Positions 9,046 through 18,305 of a stretch of 64,000 bases of DNA are shown in pieces; position 1 is the stretch's first letter; each line of letters begins with the position of its first letter. The DNA is from Methylotenera oryzisoli_B (GTDB taxonomy: Bacteria; Pseudomonadota; Gammaproteobacteria; Burkholderiales; Methylophilaceae): contig OZ277031.1 in the NCBI GenBank assembly GCA_965613685.1, positions 1,364,001 through 1,428,000 of the forward strand, written 5' to 3'. The translations under genes were made by a program, and so were the position numbers. Below the pieces are notes generated by a model. The model was not told the DNA's origin. It did no database searches and worked only from the letters and a program-made list of their open reading frames with translations.

Positions 9046-10295
9046 GCCCCTGTAGGCAAAATTTTCTCTAGGGCGAACAGATCGCTAATTTGCTCGCGCT
9101 GGCGAATTAAATGGCAGGCATCGCCATCCACCATCACCTCAGCGGCACGGGCTCTGGTGTTGTAGTTACTGGCCATGCTCATGCCGTAGGCGCCGGCCGA
9201 CATAATCGCCAACACGTCCCCCTCTTGCAGATTTAAGCGTCTATCGTGACCTAAAAAATCACCGGTTTCGCATACTGGACCAACTATTTCATAGATGCTC
9301 GCTACACCCTCACGTGGCGATACGGCTTGAATATCATGGTAGGCATCGTACAAAGCCGGCCGCATTAAATCGTTCATGGCAGCATCGACTATGGCAAAAT
9401 TTTTCGCTTCGGTGTGTTTTAAATACTCTACTTTAGTCAATAGCACGCCGGCGTTGCCGACTAAAGCCCGACCTGGCTCAAACACCAATTTAATATCACG
9501 ACCGGCGATTTTAGCGCGCATGGCCGCCGCATACACACTGAATTCCGGAGGGGTTTCGCCTTGATAAGCAATGCCTATGCCGCCACCGGCATCGATGTGT
9601 TGCACGGCAATCCCTCTTGCCGCCAAGGCATCCACCAAGGCCAAGACGCGATCAAAGGCGTCCAGGAAAGGTGACAGTTCGGTAATTTGCGAGCCGATGT
9701 GGCAATCGACGCCGTGGATGGCAATGCCAGGCATGCTGGCTGCTTGCTCATAAATGACCAAAGCCTCTTCGTAAGCCACGCCAAATTTATTGTTTTTTAA
9801 ACCAGTGGAAATATAAGGGTGGGTTTTGGCATCCACATTGGGGTTAACCCGTAACGAGACCGGCGCCACCTTGCCCATACTAAGCGCCACTTGATTGAGC
9901 CGCTTCAATTCACTGGCCGATTCCACGTTAAAACAAAAGATGCCGGCATTTAAGGCGGCCTGCATTTCGGCTTCGGTTTTACCCACGCCAGAAAACACCA
10001 CTTTCTTCGGGTCGCCACCGGCTGCTAGCACACGCGCCAACTCACCACCGGATACGATATCAAAGCCAGCGCCCAATCTCGCAAACAAATTTAATATGGC
10101 TAAGTTGGGGTTGGCTTTTACGGCAAAGCAAACCAAATGCCGGCAATCGGCAAAGCCCGCACTGAAGTTGTTAAACGCCTGCGTAAGTGCGTCTTTAGAA
10201 TAGACGTAACAAGGGGTGGAAAACTCGCGAGCAATATCGGCTAGAGCGCGTTTTTCTACGTGCAAGTGATTGTTTTTAAAAGTAAATGAATTCAC
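9042..10295 (-). CDS. lysA: Diaminopimelate decarboxylase
   Basis: Converts meso-diaminopimelate to lysine, the last step of lysine synthesis. It has 417 residues, fold type III PLP. The PLP lysine is K60 in CFAVKANPN. HIDAGGGIGI and the phosphate-binding EPGRALVGNAG are in the expected order, and the active-site cysteine is in GPVCETGDFLG. It lies 35 bp downstream of the small lipoprotein gene lptM in the same direction, the usual betaproteobacterial and gammaproteobacterial pairing, so the two are probably one transcript. Confidence 0.97.
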   Translation of the reverse strand: MNSFTFKNNHLHVEKRALADIAREFSTPCYVYSKDALTQAFNNFSAGFADCRHLVCFAVKANPNLAILNLFARLGAGFDIVSGGELARVLAAGGDPKKVVFSGVGKTEAEMQAALNAGIFCFNVESASELKRLNQVALSMGKVAPVSLRVNPNVDAKTHPYISTGLKNNKFGVAYEEALVIYEQAASMPGIAIHGVDCHIGSQITELSPFLDAFDRVLALVDALAARGIAVQHIDAGGGIGIAYQGETPPEFSVYAAAMRAKIAGRDIKLVFEPGRALVGNAGVLLTKVEYLKHTEAKNFAIVDAAMNDLMRPALYDAYHDIQAVSPREGVASIYEIVGPVCETGDFLGHDRRLNLQEGDVLAIMSAGAYGMSMASNYNTRARAAEVMVDGDACHLIRQREQISDLFALEKILPTGA

Positions 10296-10330
10296 GTTGG
10301 GCGCTTATGAAAGTTATAGTAAACGGTGGC

Positions 10331-10459
10331 TTATGGGTTAGTGGCGCTAGGCTGAGGGTATTGCCGCTCGGGAATGTACAAAGGGCCTTTGGTGCCGCAG
10401 CCAGATAAACTAGAAAAAACCAGCATGGCGAGCAAAAGCGTTACCCTGATTTTTTGCAT
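10331..10459 (-). CDS. lptM: Small outer-membrane lipoprotein LptM (YifL family)
   Basis: A 42-residue gene read directly from the minus strand. It begins MQKIRVTLLLAMLVF, with a lipobox LSGC (C21) followed by the family signature GTKGPLYIP and a short proline-rich tail. LptM assists maturation of the LPS translocon LptD-LptE in the outer membrane. An AAGG ribosome site lies 7 nt before the ATG. It is immediately upstream of lysA, as in many proteobacteria. The lipobox, the KGPLY motif and the position together make this assignment firm despite the small size. Confidence 0.88.
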   Translation of the reverse strand: MQKIRVTLLLAMLVFSSLSGCGTKGPLYIPERQYPQPSATNP

Positions 10460-10633
10460 TACCCCGCCTTTATCTTTAAAAATCCCACGTGGACTAGTTT
10501 AACATAAAGGCCTAGCCAGAGAAATGCCGGCCACGCACACCGCTTATCGGCTAAATTAGACCGGTCGTCGTTTCTCGCTAGACTTTAGCTTAAGCCCTAT
10601 GCAAGATATCGTTAAATCCATTGGAGAATGTGC

Positions 10634-11095
10634 ATGCCTTTTTTAACAAGCAAAACCGCACCCATAAAGCGCAAACTCTGCCACCAACAAACAGGCTTCA
10701 CCCTGATCGAATTGATGATAGTGGTGGCCGTTATAGGCATCCTGGCGGCTATCGCCATTCCCAATTACAGCGCTTACATCAAGCGCGGCAAAGCGGCTGA
10801 AGCCACCAGCAACCTTGCTACTTTGCGGGTGAAAATGGAGCAATATTTCCAAGATAAGCGGACTTATATTGGAGGTACTTGCACCCTGTCCGCCACCGAG
10901 GGCGCCCAGTATTTTACTTACAGTTGCAGCGTCACCCCAACCGCCACTGCTTACACACTAAAAGCCACCGGCATCACCGCTCAAGGCATGGCTGATTTTG
11001 AATTCACGCTTAATCAAAACAACGCCAAAACCTCTACATTTGATGGCACCGTCGGTAGCACTTGCTGGCTCACCAAAAAAGGCGGCACGTGCTAA
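10634..11095 (+). CDS. pilE: Type IV pilin PilE (minor pilin operon)
   Basis: A prepilin of 153 residues. The leader ends at G21 and the mature N-terminus starts FTLIELMIVVAVIG, with the +5 glutamate (E26) needed for methylation and assembly. Downstream, KAAEATSNLATLRVKMEQYFQDKRTY is typical of PilE-type pilins. Four cysteines are in the C-terminal half, in GGTC, YSCS, STCW and the terminal GTC. ATG 10634 is chosen over ATG 10628 because GGAG (10623-10626) then has a 7-nt spacing. It heads a six-gene pilus-assembly operon rather than ending it as in Pseudomonas. The fimT start overlaps its stop. Confidence 0.9.
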   Translation: MPFLTSKTAPIKRKLCHQQTGFTLIELMIVVAVIGILAAIAIPNYSAYIKRGKAAEATSNLATLRVKMEQYFQDKRTYIGGTCTLSATEGAQYFTYSCSVTPTATAYTLKATGITAQGMADFEFTLNQNNAKTSTFDGTVGSTCWLTKKGGTC

Positions 11096-11632
11096 CCCTG
11101 GCGCCAAAAAAACCGGCCTTAGGTTTTAGCCTGATAGAGCTCATTATCGCCATCGCCATTGTTGGTTTGGTGAGCGCCATCGCCATGCCAGGCTACGCCA
11201 CGTGGATAAAAAATACGGGTACGCACGGCCGCGGAGTCCATCCAAAATGGGCTGCAAACGGCTAGAGCCGAGGCCGTCAAACGCAATGCCTCGATTCGAT
11301 TTTCACTTAGCGCCAACTCCAACTGGTCCATAGGCTGCGTGACCATAACTAGCAACTGCCCCGACACCATACTCAGTCGCCTCGCCAGCGAAGGCGCTAC
11401 CGGCGGTGCGATTATTACACTAAGCCCTGATGGCACTGCCTTTCCAGCTAAAGCCACCTTTTCCAATTTAGGCCTGCTCGACAACACGGCCACGCCCGCC
11501 CCATTTAATCAAGTGGACCTCAGCTTTAGCGGCGCCGACAGACCGCTAAGAGTCACCCTAGGTGTGGGTGGTAACACCCGTCTTTGCGACCCTAAAACCA
11601 CTCTTGCCGCCACCGACCCAAGAAGGTGCTGA
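11089..11632 (+). pseudogene. fimT: Minor pilin FimT/FimU (GspH family), frameshifted
   Basis: A GTG at 11089 (overlapping the pilE stop, preceded by a GGCGG purine-rich site) starts a prepilin with leader end G12 and mature FSLIELIIAIAIVG, E17 at +5. Reading continues to WIKNT near 11217 and then hits a TAG at 11263 after frame-shifted residues. The +1 frame resumes at GTACGC (11219) with RTAAESIQNGLQTARAEAVKRN, the FimT hallmark, and continues with cysteine-containing C-terminal sequence to the TGA at 11630. One base too many or two too few lie within about 11206-11219, close to a run of six A (11208-11213). It is either a real lesion or a sequencing error. Confidence 0.82.
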
Positions 11633-11636
11633 CGCC

Positions 11637-12026
11637 ATGACCTACCTTAAACTTAACAAAAAAACACAACAAGGTGCCATTCTCTTGGAGTCCTTAATTG
11701 CCATGTTGATTTTTTCCATGGGCATACTGGCTTTAGTCGGTTTGCAAGCCGCCATGGTCAGCAACACTTCCGATGCAAAATACCGCAGTCTAGCCAGCCA
11801 CCTCGCACAACAAAAACTGGGCGAACTGTGGGCCGACCCCTATCACATAGTGGCCATCACCGAACCGGTGGCCTTGGCCGAGCTACCCAATGGCCAATAC
11901 ACCTTGAGCCACACTGCCGCCTCAGGCGAAGTAATCATTACCATCACTTGGCAAGCGCCTGGCGACACAGCAGTCCACAATGTCACGTCCAACGCGCGCA
12001 TCAAGGGCGCTATTAAAGATGAATAG
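11637..12026 (+). CDS. pilV: Type IV pilus minor pilin PilV
   Basis: A minor pilin of 129 residues in the pilus-tip priming complex. The leader ends at G13, the mature sequence begins AILLESLIAMLIFSMGILALVGLQAA, and the +5 glutamate is E18. The LLESLIAMLIFSMGILA stretch matches PilV. The ATG at 11637 lies 4 bp after the fimT stop, and an AAGG site (11623-11626) is inside the end of fimT. It overlaps the start of pilW by 8 bp, so translation of the operon is coupled. Confidence 0.88.
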   Translation: MTYLKLNKKTQQGAILLESLIAMLIFSMGILALVGLQAAMVSNTSDAKYRSLASHLAQQKLGELWADPYHIVAITEPVALAELPNGQYTLSHTAASGEVIITITWQAPGDTAVHNVTSNARIKGAIKDE

Positions 12027-13068
12027 ACCCATAAAAACACGCCGGCTCAGCCATCAGCAAGCTGGCTTTAGCTTGATTGAGGTTATGGTGGGGCTGGTAT
12101 TGAGCTTGTTAGTGAGCTTGGTCATCATGCAAGTGTTTGCCGTGTTTGAAGGGCAAAAACGCAGCAGCTCCGGCTCTGCCGATGCCCAAACCAATGGCAG
12201 CATTGCTTTGTATAACCTGCAACGCGACGTGCAATTGGCAGGTTTCGCTTTACCCATCTTTTCTAGCAGTAACTCGCCACTGCAATGCACCGCATTTATC
12301 CCATCCGGCACCAACATTTCGCCGGTCAGCATCACCGATGGCGGCACCGCAGCTGGGGCAAGCGATATCCTGACCGTGCGTTATGGTACGTCTGATGCCG
12401 GTGGCTCACCCGCCATCATCGGCTCGGTTAACTCCGGCAACGAGGTATTGGTGCTTAATAATGCCGCTTGCAATGAAGGAGACAGCGTCATCATCAGCAA
12501 AGGCGTTGACTGCCTATTCATGCAGAACGGCGTCGCCAGCTTAACCGGCACAACCGGCATCGCCCTCAACAAACCAAGCGCCGCCTCCATCAACCCGGAT
12601 GCCAGCTTGTCATGCTTAGGTGCATGGAAAGCCGTGAACTACAGCATCAATAGCGCCTATCAATTATCACGCAGTGAAAATGGCATTCATTCGCCCAATG
12701 TGGACGAAATAGTGAATTTGCAAGCCCAATACGGCATATCGCTGAAAGCCGAAGAAAACACAGTAGATCAATGGGTAAACGCGACCGGTACAGCATGGAG
12801 CAACCCCAGTAACGATAACCGTAAACTCATTAAAGCCATCAGGGTGGCGATTGTGGCACGCAACGGCTTACTGGAAAAGGAAACCGTCAGCTACCCTTGC
12901 AGCACGGCACACCCGGGCTTATGTGCCTGGACCGGCACTAGCAAAAGCCCAGCCCCGACTATCGACCTTTCCAATCGAAGCGACTGGCAACAGTACCGTT
13001 ATCGCGTGTTCACCACCATCATCCCGCTACGCAACATAGTGTGGGCCAAAGAGGCGCTTGCCAGTTAG
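12019..13068 (+). CDS. pilW: Type IV pilus minor pilin PilW
   Basis: A large minor pilin of 349 residues. The leader ends at G16, the mature sequence starts FSLIEVMVGLVLSLLVSLVIMQVF, and E21 is at +5. The PilW family domain lies in the middle and C-terminal part, with NGSIALYNLQRDVQLAGFALP as the usual early block. At least seven cysteines follow, suggesting disulfides. The chosen ATG gives a 16-residue leader. Upstream in-frame starts inside pilV would make an abnormally long one. It is part of the pilE-pilY1 operon. Confidence 0.9.
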   Translation: MNRPIKTRRLSHQQAGFSLIEVMVGLVLSLLVSLVIMQVFAVFEGQKRSSSGSADAQTNGSIALYNLQRDVQLAGFALPIFSSSNSPLQCTAFIPSGTNISPVSITDGGTAAGASDILTVRYGTSDAGGSPAIIGSVNSGNEVLVLNNAACNEGDSVIISKGVDCLFMQNGVASLTGTTGIALNKPSAASINPDASLSCLGAWKAVNYSINSAYQLSRSENGIHSPNVDEIVNLQAQYGISLKAEENTVDQWVNATGTAWSNPSNDNRKLIKAIRVAIVARNGLLEKETVSYPCSTAHPGLCAWTGTSKSPAPTIDLSNRSDWQQYRYRVFTTIIPLRNIVWAKEALAS

Positions 13069-13074
13069 AGCAAC

Positions 13075-13665
13075 ATGACCCATTACACCTCAACTTTAAA
13101 CTCCAAATCCCGCGCTGCTAAGCAAGTCGGAGTGGTGCTGTTTATCGCCTTGATTGCCTTGATTGTGATGTCTTTAGCGGCGGTGGCATTGATCCGTTCG
13201 GTGGACACGAACACCATGATAGCCGGCAATTTAAGCTTCAAACAAAGCGCTTTAATTTCTGCTGACAGCGGTGTGGAAACGGCACTAAGCTGGTTAGGCG
13301 TAGATCGTAATTTAGACAGCAACATAAGCAGCAGTGGTTATTACGCTAGCTTCTCAGAGGACGCAAAGGCTTTAGCCGATAGCAGCAATGCAAAACCAGC
13401 CACCGGTGCCAATATTACTGCCGGTGTGGACAGCAGCGGCAACACAATTCGTTACGTTATAGAACGCATGTGTAAAAACACCGGTGCCGCCGACACGTCG
13501 CATTGTTTATATGGCCCAGCCGGTGAAGACGAAAACTCCAAAAGCCATTGCGATTTATCCAACCCCTGTTTAGGTGAACCTACTGGTGCGCTGTTATACC
13601 GCATCACGACCAAGGTAACGGGACCAAAAAATACCGTCAGCTACAGCCAGGCCTTTGTTTATTAG
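13075..13665 (+). CDS. pilX: Type IV pilus assembly protein PilX
   Basis: A PilX_N family minor pilin of 196 residues. The N-terminal segment QVGVVLFIALIALIVMSLAAVALIRSVDTNTMIAGNLSFKQ (about 17-57) is the family signature, followed by ADSGVETALSWL. As usual for PilX, the +5 glutamate of ordinary pilins is absent. Four cysteines are in the C-terminal half. It acts with PilV, PilW and PilY1 at the pilus tip. It lies 6 bp after pilW and 8 bp before pilY1. Confidence 0.9.
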   Translation: MTHYTSTLNSKSRAAKQVGVVLFIALIALIVMSLAAVALIRSVDTNTMIAGNLSFKQSALISADSGVETALSWLGVDRNLDSNISSSGYYASFSEDAKALADSSNAKPATGANITAGVDSSGNTIRYVIERMCKNTGAADTSHCLYGPAGEDENSKSHCDLSNPCLGEPTGALLYRITTKVTGPKNTVSYSQAFVY

Positions 13666-13673
13666 GATGCGCA

Positions 13674-16600
13674 ATGAAAAACTACCGCACGTTTAGCATT
13701 TTGATGCATTTTTTGGCCATGCTAACAATCATGCCGATCGGCGCACAAGCCCTTGATTTAGCCACCGCCCCTTTAGCCAGCACAAGCAGCATCGTTGCCA
13801 AACCAAACATCCTGTTTATCTTGGATGACTCCGCAAGCATGCTCTATAACTACATGCCTGAGTGGGCTGGCAAGGCGGCCATTTGTGGTACCAATAACCA
13901 TATTTGCACGGACGATGACCAAGTATTCAGAAGCAGTGATTTCAACACCTTGTATTACAACCCAAAATTTCGCTATTGGCCTCCAAAAAATGCGGATAAG
14001 TCTTCCAAACCAAACGTAAGCAGTTGGACTAGCGTAGCTAACGACGCATACGGTGTCATTGAAGGCTCAAGCAATTTAACTCGAACTGGCGTCGCTACAT
14101 ACACGAATATGATTCCTGGTGAATACTGCACAACTGCGCTTTTAACAAACTGTGCAGTCCAGGCCAACCCAAGCCCTACGCATCCCTACCCTGCCTACGT
14201 ACGTTTTTGTCAGTTTGAAGACGACGCCACAAGAGCCACTGCACCAGCGGCAGGCCGTTGTCGTGCCACGGTTAAACATCCCTTTATGACCGCCTATACC
14301 CGCTATCCAGGCAGGACTGGATCCGTACCCGGTAGATTGGACGTGGTAAATATAATTCCATCGACAAATACCTACTCAAAGGCAGCTCAACGTTCGGACT
14401 GCAGTGGCGCAACAAGCTGCACTTATACAGAAGAAATGACTAATTTTGCCAATTGGTGGACATATTACCGCACTCGTTTACAAACCATGAAAACATCCAC
14501 CAGTCTGGCATTTGCCAATATTGATGATAAATACCGAGTCGGCTACAACGTCATTAATAATAATTCTCTTGACGAAAACAGTCATAGCAACCCTATTGCA
14601 GAGCCTAATAAATTCTTAAATATCAGAACATTCAATGCAACCCAAAAGGGCGCTTTTTATAGTCGGTTGTTTAATGCACATCCGGCACTCAATCAATCTT
14701 GGCAAGGTGAGCTTTATACGGATACTTTTCACTTCACCCCGCTGCGTGCTGCCCTATCTCATGCAGGTCGTTACTTTGCTAACAAACACGACACCCAAAC
14801 AGTGGATCCGGTTCAATATGCCTGCCAAGCTAATTTTTCTATTTTATCAACCGATGGCTCGTGGAATAAAGAGTCTGACTTTACTATGGCCCAGCGCAAT
14901 GGTGATCACGTTGAATTTGGTAGCTTTAGTGCCTTACGCTTAGACGGCGAACTTATAGGCAATCAAGACAATGGCGTCAATGTCCCTCTGCCGAAAAAGG
15001 AAGTGACAGTATTCGCAGAATCCTTAGCGGATGTAGCCTTTTATTACGCCGAAACCGATATACGCACGGGCTGCACAGAAGAAAATGGTGGCGTCTGTGG
15101 TTCGACGGCTAATCAGCTCATACAAAATATGACCACCTTTACCGTAGGCTTAGGAATTAACGGCACCTTACTCTTCAGCGATGACTATAAAACTGCTACC
15201 TCAGGCGATTTTTACGCCTTGACCCAAGATGGCACGACAGGTTGGCCGACCGGCTGTCAAAGTGATTACTGCCCAGAACGGGTGGACGATTTGTGGCATG
15301 CTGCAGTAAACGGCAATGGCACTTACTTTAGTGCACAAGATCCACAGCAATTACAAGAAAGCCTGACTGCTGCATTGGCTGAAATTTATGCCTTAAGTAA
15401 CGCAGGAGGCGCTGCCGTCATCAGCACACTTAAGCCTGTGGCCGGCAACAACAGTGCTTATGTGAGCAGCTACACTTCCAAGAAATGGACTGGGAATTTA
15501 GAATCCCGGGGCATAGACACAGTCGATGGGGTCACCAGTAAAACAGCTAACTGGTGTGTGGAAGACGTTGCGCTAGGTGCTTGTTCCGCCCCCAATCAAA
15601 TTTACACCCGCACCATAAACAATACAAAGCGAACTTACTGCGCCCCCTCTGGCACAACTGACTTCACCGCAAGCATGGAGATCACCGGGGCTTGCACAGG
15701 GAAATTACAGTCTCAGGTTGCACCAAACAGCGACACGCGAAAAATTTACACGGCCAAAGCTGGTCATTTAGATAATTTTAACTATACCAATATAAACAAT
15801 TTGGTCGGCAACCGCTTAAGCCAATGGAACGCACTGGATACATCGCAACGCGAAAACATGGCTGAGAAATTAGTGGGCTATGTACGCGGCCATTCTATTT
15901 ATGAGGACAGAGGCAGCAATATAGCTAGCAATCGTTTATTTCGCTACCGTGAAAAAACCTTAGGCGACATCACCGATTCGACTGCAGTTTACGTGGGGGC
16001 ACCCAACTTTAATTATTTAGAAAGCAGCTACGGTCTTTTTAAAACCGCCCAATCTGGCCGGAAAAAGAGCGTATACGTAGGCGCAAACGATGGCATGCTG
16101 CATGCATTTACTGCCAGCGACAGCACAACTACTCCCGGCGAGGGCAAAGAGCGTTGGGCTTATATACCAAGCATGGTTATACCTAATCTTTGGAAACTAG
16201 CCGATAAAAACTATGCCAACAACCATCAAAATTATGTGAATGGCCCTACTACGGTTACAGACATTTGCAGCGACCCATGCCTTGCAGCAGATGATTGGAA
16301 GACCATCTTGGTCGGCGGATTAGGGCAAGGCGGCAAGGGGTTTTATGCACTAGATGTCACCAACGATATGCCGCTTCTCCTATGGGAATTTGACAGCAAT
16401 GATGATGCGGATTTGGGTTACAGTTTTGGTAACCCGGTGATAACCAAAATGCGTGATAGTGATAGCACAAGTGGTTTCAAATGGGTAGTCCTGCTGAGCT
16501 CGGGCTACAACAATACAGGCCTGGGTTATATGTATGTATTGGATGCCAATACAGGTGCCCTATTACGTAAAATCTCCACGCGAGTAGGGACGCTCGCCAA

Positions 16601-17399
16601 CCCCAGTGGCTTAGCAAAAATCAGTGCTTTTGTGGCGAGGCCAAGCGAAAACAACCAGGCCGATTACGCTTACGGCGGCGATTTATTGGGTAATCTTTGG
16701 CGTTTTAAAATTGACAGCGATGGCAGCACTAGCAACCCATTATTGCTAGCTTCTTTAAGCGATGATGGGGGCGTGGCTCAAGCCATTACAGCCAAACCGG
16801 AATTGGGGAAACTCAGCGGGAAAACCGTGGTATTTATAGGTACAGGGAAATATTTGGAGCAGGCGGATTTTTCAAACAAATCAAGCCAAACACTGTATGC
16901 CATTAAAGACGACGGTGAGGGCAATATAGGCCGAAATAATTTAGCTAGCCGAAGCATGACGACATCAGGTGATACGCGGACAGGCACTAAAAGCGACAAT
17001 GTATTCGATAACAATGCTAAGAAAGGTTGGTACATAGATCTGCCAAAAGACAGTGGAGAACGGCAGGTTGTAGCTTCAAAACTGGCTTCCGGCACCCTCG
17101 TTGTTCCCACCATGGTGCCATCGTCCGACACCTGCAGTCCAGGTGGCTACGGTTGGATAAATTACATCGACGCTAAAAATGGTGGCGCTGTAATGCTTAA
17201 TTCAACTGGCACCGTGCTCTTAGGCACTAAGAGTAATTCCATACCAGTAGGCATCAACCTCTTCTACATTTCAGGCCAGCCTAAAATCTCATTTACCGGA
17301 GCCAGCAATGCAACGCCGCAGCTAGATCCAAATGCCCGCTTCGGGACTGGCAGAGGCTTTGCTGGCAAACGCGCCAGTTGGCGCGAGCTAATCCGTTAA
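13674..17399 (+). CDS. pilY1: Type IV pilus tip adhesin PilY1
   Basis: A tip-associated adhesin and pilus-extension regulator of 1241 residues. A signal peptide (cleavage likely after residue 26, AQA) is followed by a von Willebrand A-like region with a DxSxS metal site (D51, S53, S55). The variable N-terminal half is rich in Cys and Asn. The C-terminal PilC-type beta-propeller starts near residue 760, with the hallmark VGANDGMLHAF near 800, a calcium-loop-like DSNDDADLG near 906 and GTGKYLE further on. The usual C-terminal SWREL ending is present. Codons in the N-terminal half look more AT-rich than in the flanking genes. The last 4 bp overlap the convergent Gx transporter gene. Confidence 0.94.
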   Translation: MKNYRTFSILMHFLAMLTIMPIGAQALDLATAPLASTSSIVAKPNILFILDDSASMLYNYMPEWAGKAAICGTNNHICTDDDQVFRSSDFNTLYYNPKFRYWPPKNADKSSKPNVSSWTSVANDAYGVIEGSSNLTRTGVATYTNMIPGEYCTTALLTNCAVQANPSPTHPYPAYVRFCQFEDDATRATAPAAGRCRATVKHPFMTAYTRYPGRTGSVPGRLDVVNIIPSTNTYSKAAQRSDCSGATSCTYTEEMTNFANWWTYYRTRLQTMKTSTSLAFANIDDKYRVGYNVINNNSLDENSHSNPIAEPNKFLNIRTFNATQKGAFYSRLFNAHPALNQSWQGELYTDTFHFTPLRAALSHAGRYFANKHDTQTVDPVQYACQANFSILSTDGSWNKESDFTMAQRNGDHVEFGSFSALRLDGELIGNQDNGVNVPLPKKEVTVFAESLADVAFYYAETDIRTGCTEENGGVCGSTANQLIQNMTTFTVGLGINGTLLFSDDYKTATSGDFYALTQDGTTGWPTGCQSDYCPERVDDLWHAAVNGNGTYFSAQDPQQLQESLTAALAEIYALSNAGGAAVISTLKPVAGNNSAYVSSYTSKKWTGNLESRGIDTVDGVTSKTANWCVEDVALGACSAPNQIYTRTINNTKRTYCAPSGTTDFTASMEITGACTGKLQSQVAPNSDTRKIYTAKAGHLDNFNYTNINNLVGNRLSQWNALDTSQRENMAEKLVGYVRGHSIYEDRGSNIASNRLFRYREKTLGDITDSTAVYVGAPNFNYLESSYGLFKTAQSGRKKSVYVGANDGMLHAFTASDSTTTPGEGKERWAYIPSMVIPNLWKLADKNYANNHQNYVNGPTTVTDICSDPCLAADDWKTILVGGLGQGGKGFYALDVTNDMPLLLWEFDSNDDADLGYSFGNPVITKMRDSDSTSGFKWVVLLSSGYNNTGLGYMYVLDANTGALLRKISTRVGTLANPSGLAKISAFVARPSENNQADYAYGGDLLGNLWRFKIDSDGSTSNPLLLASLSDDGGVAQAITAKPELGKLSGKTVVFIGTGKYLEQADFSNKSSQTLYAIKDDGEGNIGRNNLASRSMTTSGDTRTGTKSDNVFDNNAKKGWYIDLPKDSGERQVVASKLASGTLVVPTMVPSSDTCSPGGYGWINYIDAKNGGAVMLNSTGTVLLGTKSNSIPVGINLFYISGQPKISFTGASNATPQLDPNARFGTGRGFAGKRASWRELIR

Positions 17400-17905
17400 G
17401 GCACTTTAGACTTGAGTAATTGCGCGGTGATCAGCCCATTGATGGTACCAAAAAACAAGGCGGCGACAGCAAACACCGGCACTAAATAAGCCACGCCGGC
17501 ATGCGGTATCAGCCAAAAGCGCACCACCAGTAATTGTCCGGCAATGTGGGCAACGGCCGCTAAGACACTTAAGCTGACCGGGCCAAACCATCTTTTAGGC
17601 AAGTGCATGCCGGCATACAAGCTCGCCAAACTTAAACCGGCACCGGCCAAACTCAAGGCAAAACCGGGTGATAAAAACTGGCCTAATAGCAAGCTACTGG
17701 CCAGCACTCGCAATAGACTGACCCAGGCCGCCGTGACAAAACCATACTGATACATCACGTACAAAGTCACGATATTAGCGATGCCAGGCTTAACGCCAGG
17801 CAAGGGTGACGGCACAACCGCTTCTAGCATGTGTAGCGCTATCGCAAACGCCGCTAGCTTGGCGATGCGGTGATCCTCTAGACTGGGTTGAAAATGCTTT
17901 AGCAC
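17396..17905 (-). CDS. Gx transporter family membrane protein (Hpre_diP_synt_I)
   Basis: A 169-residue integral membrane protein with about five hydrophobic segments. It contains LHMLEAVVPSPLPGVKPGIANIVTLYVMYQYG (about residues 24-55), the signature of the family historically annotated as heptaprenyl diphosphate synthase component I and now as Gx transporter. Its resemblance to ECF-type substrate-binding subunits makes uptake of a small molecule plausible, but no substrate is known. It is the last gene of a compact set with apbE and a NusG-II protein, a recurrent trio that suggests a role with exported flavin-linked redox proteins. Confidence 0.85.
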   Translation of the reverse strand: MLKHFQPSLEDHRIAKLAAFAIALHMLEAVVPSPLPGVKPGIANIVTLYVMYQYGFVTAAWVSLLRVLASSLLLGQFLSPGFALSLAGAGLSLASLYAGMHLPKRWFGPVSLSVLAAVAHIAGQLLVVRFWLIPHAGVAYLVPVFAVAALFFGTINGLITAQLLKSKVP

Positions 17906-17918
17906 GTTCTAAGCCAGC

Positions 17919-18305
17919 CTAATAATTAAGCGTGTCATAGGGTTTGGCCTCGCCCACTAGCGCTAAACTGATTTGATTGGGAATGCATATGGCCACTTGA
18001 CCGGCTTTACTCAGCCAGCCTTGATGCACGCAATATTGGCTGCTGCAAGGCGATTTAGCAAAGCGCGCTTTGCCCTTGGCAATCTGGATCACCGCTTCAC
18101 CTAAAGGGCCGCGCACATGAATCTCGCGTGCTTGGTTTAAGCTGTAGGTGGCGTATACCTTATCGGCCACACTAATCTGCACTTTGGCGGCCGGTGCATT
18201 CTGCCACAAGCTTAGGAAAGACAGGCAAACCAACAGTGCCGCCAGCAACAACACCAGCCAATCGCCTAGCAATAACTGCTTATGTAAGGATTTAAGGGTG
18301 AGCAT
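17919..18305 (-). CDS. NusG domain II-containing protein
   Basis: A 128-residue protein with one N-terminal membrane helix (about 14-33) and an extracytoplasmic NusG-domain-II-like fold. The motif CSSQYCVHQGW (about residues 87-97) and a third cysteine in VAICIPN are typical of this family. They could form a disulfide or bind a metal or cofactor. It is not a transcription factor despite the name. Its start overlaps the 3' end of apbE by 14 bp, and the Gx transporter gene follows after 13 bp, so the three are almost certainly one transcript. Confidence 0.85.
   Translation of the reverse strand: MLTLKSLHKQLLLGDWLVLLLAALLVCLSFLSLWQNAPAAKVQISVADKVYATYSLNQAREIHVRGPLGEAVIQIAKGKARFAKSPCSSQYCVHQGWLSKAGQVAICIPNQISLALVGEAKPYDTLNY

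Noticed and set aside
10296..10633. Lysine riboswitch or sigma-54 promoter near lysA and pilE
   Set aside because: lysA is preceded by lptM at 35 bp with no room for a riboswitch, and no TGGCAC-N5-TTGC element is present before pilE.
11208..11217. Programmed -1 slippage at the A run in fimT
   Set aside because: A -1 shift leads to the wrong frame. The intact second half needs +1 or -2, and no known +1 signal is present.
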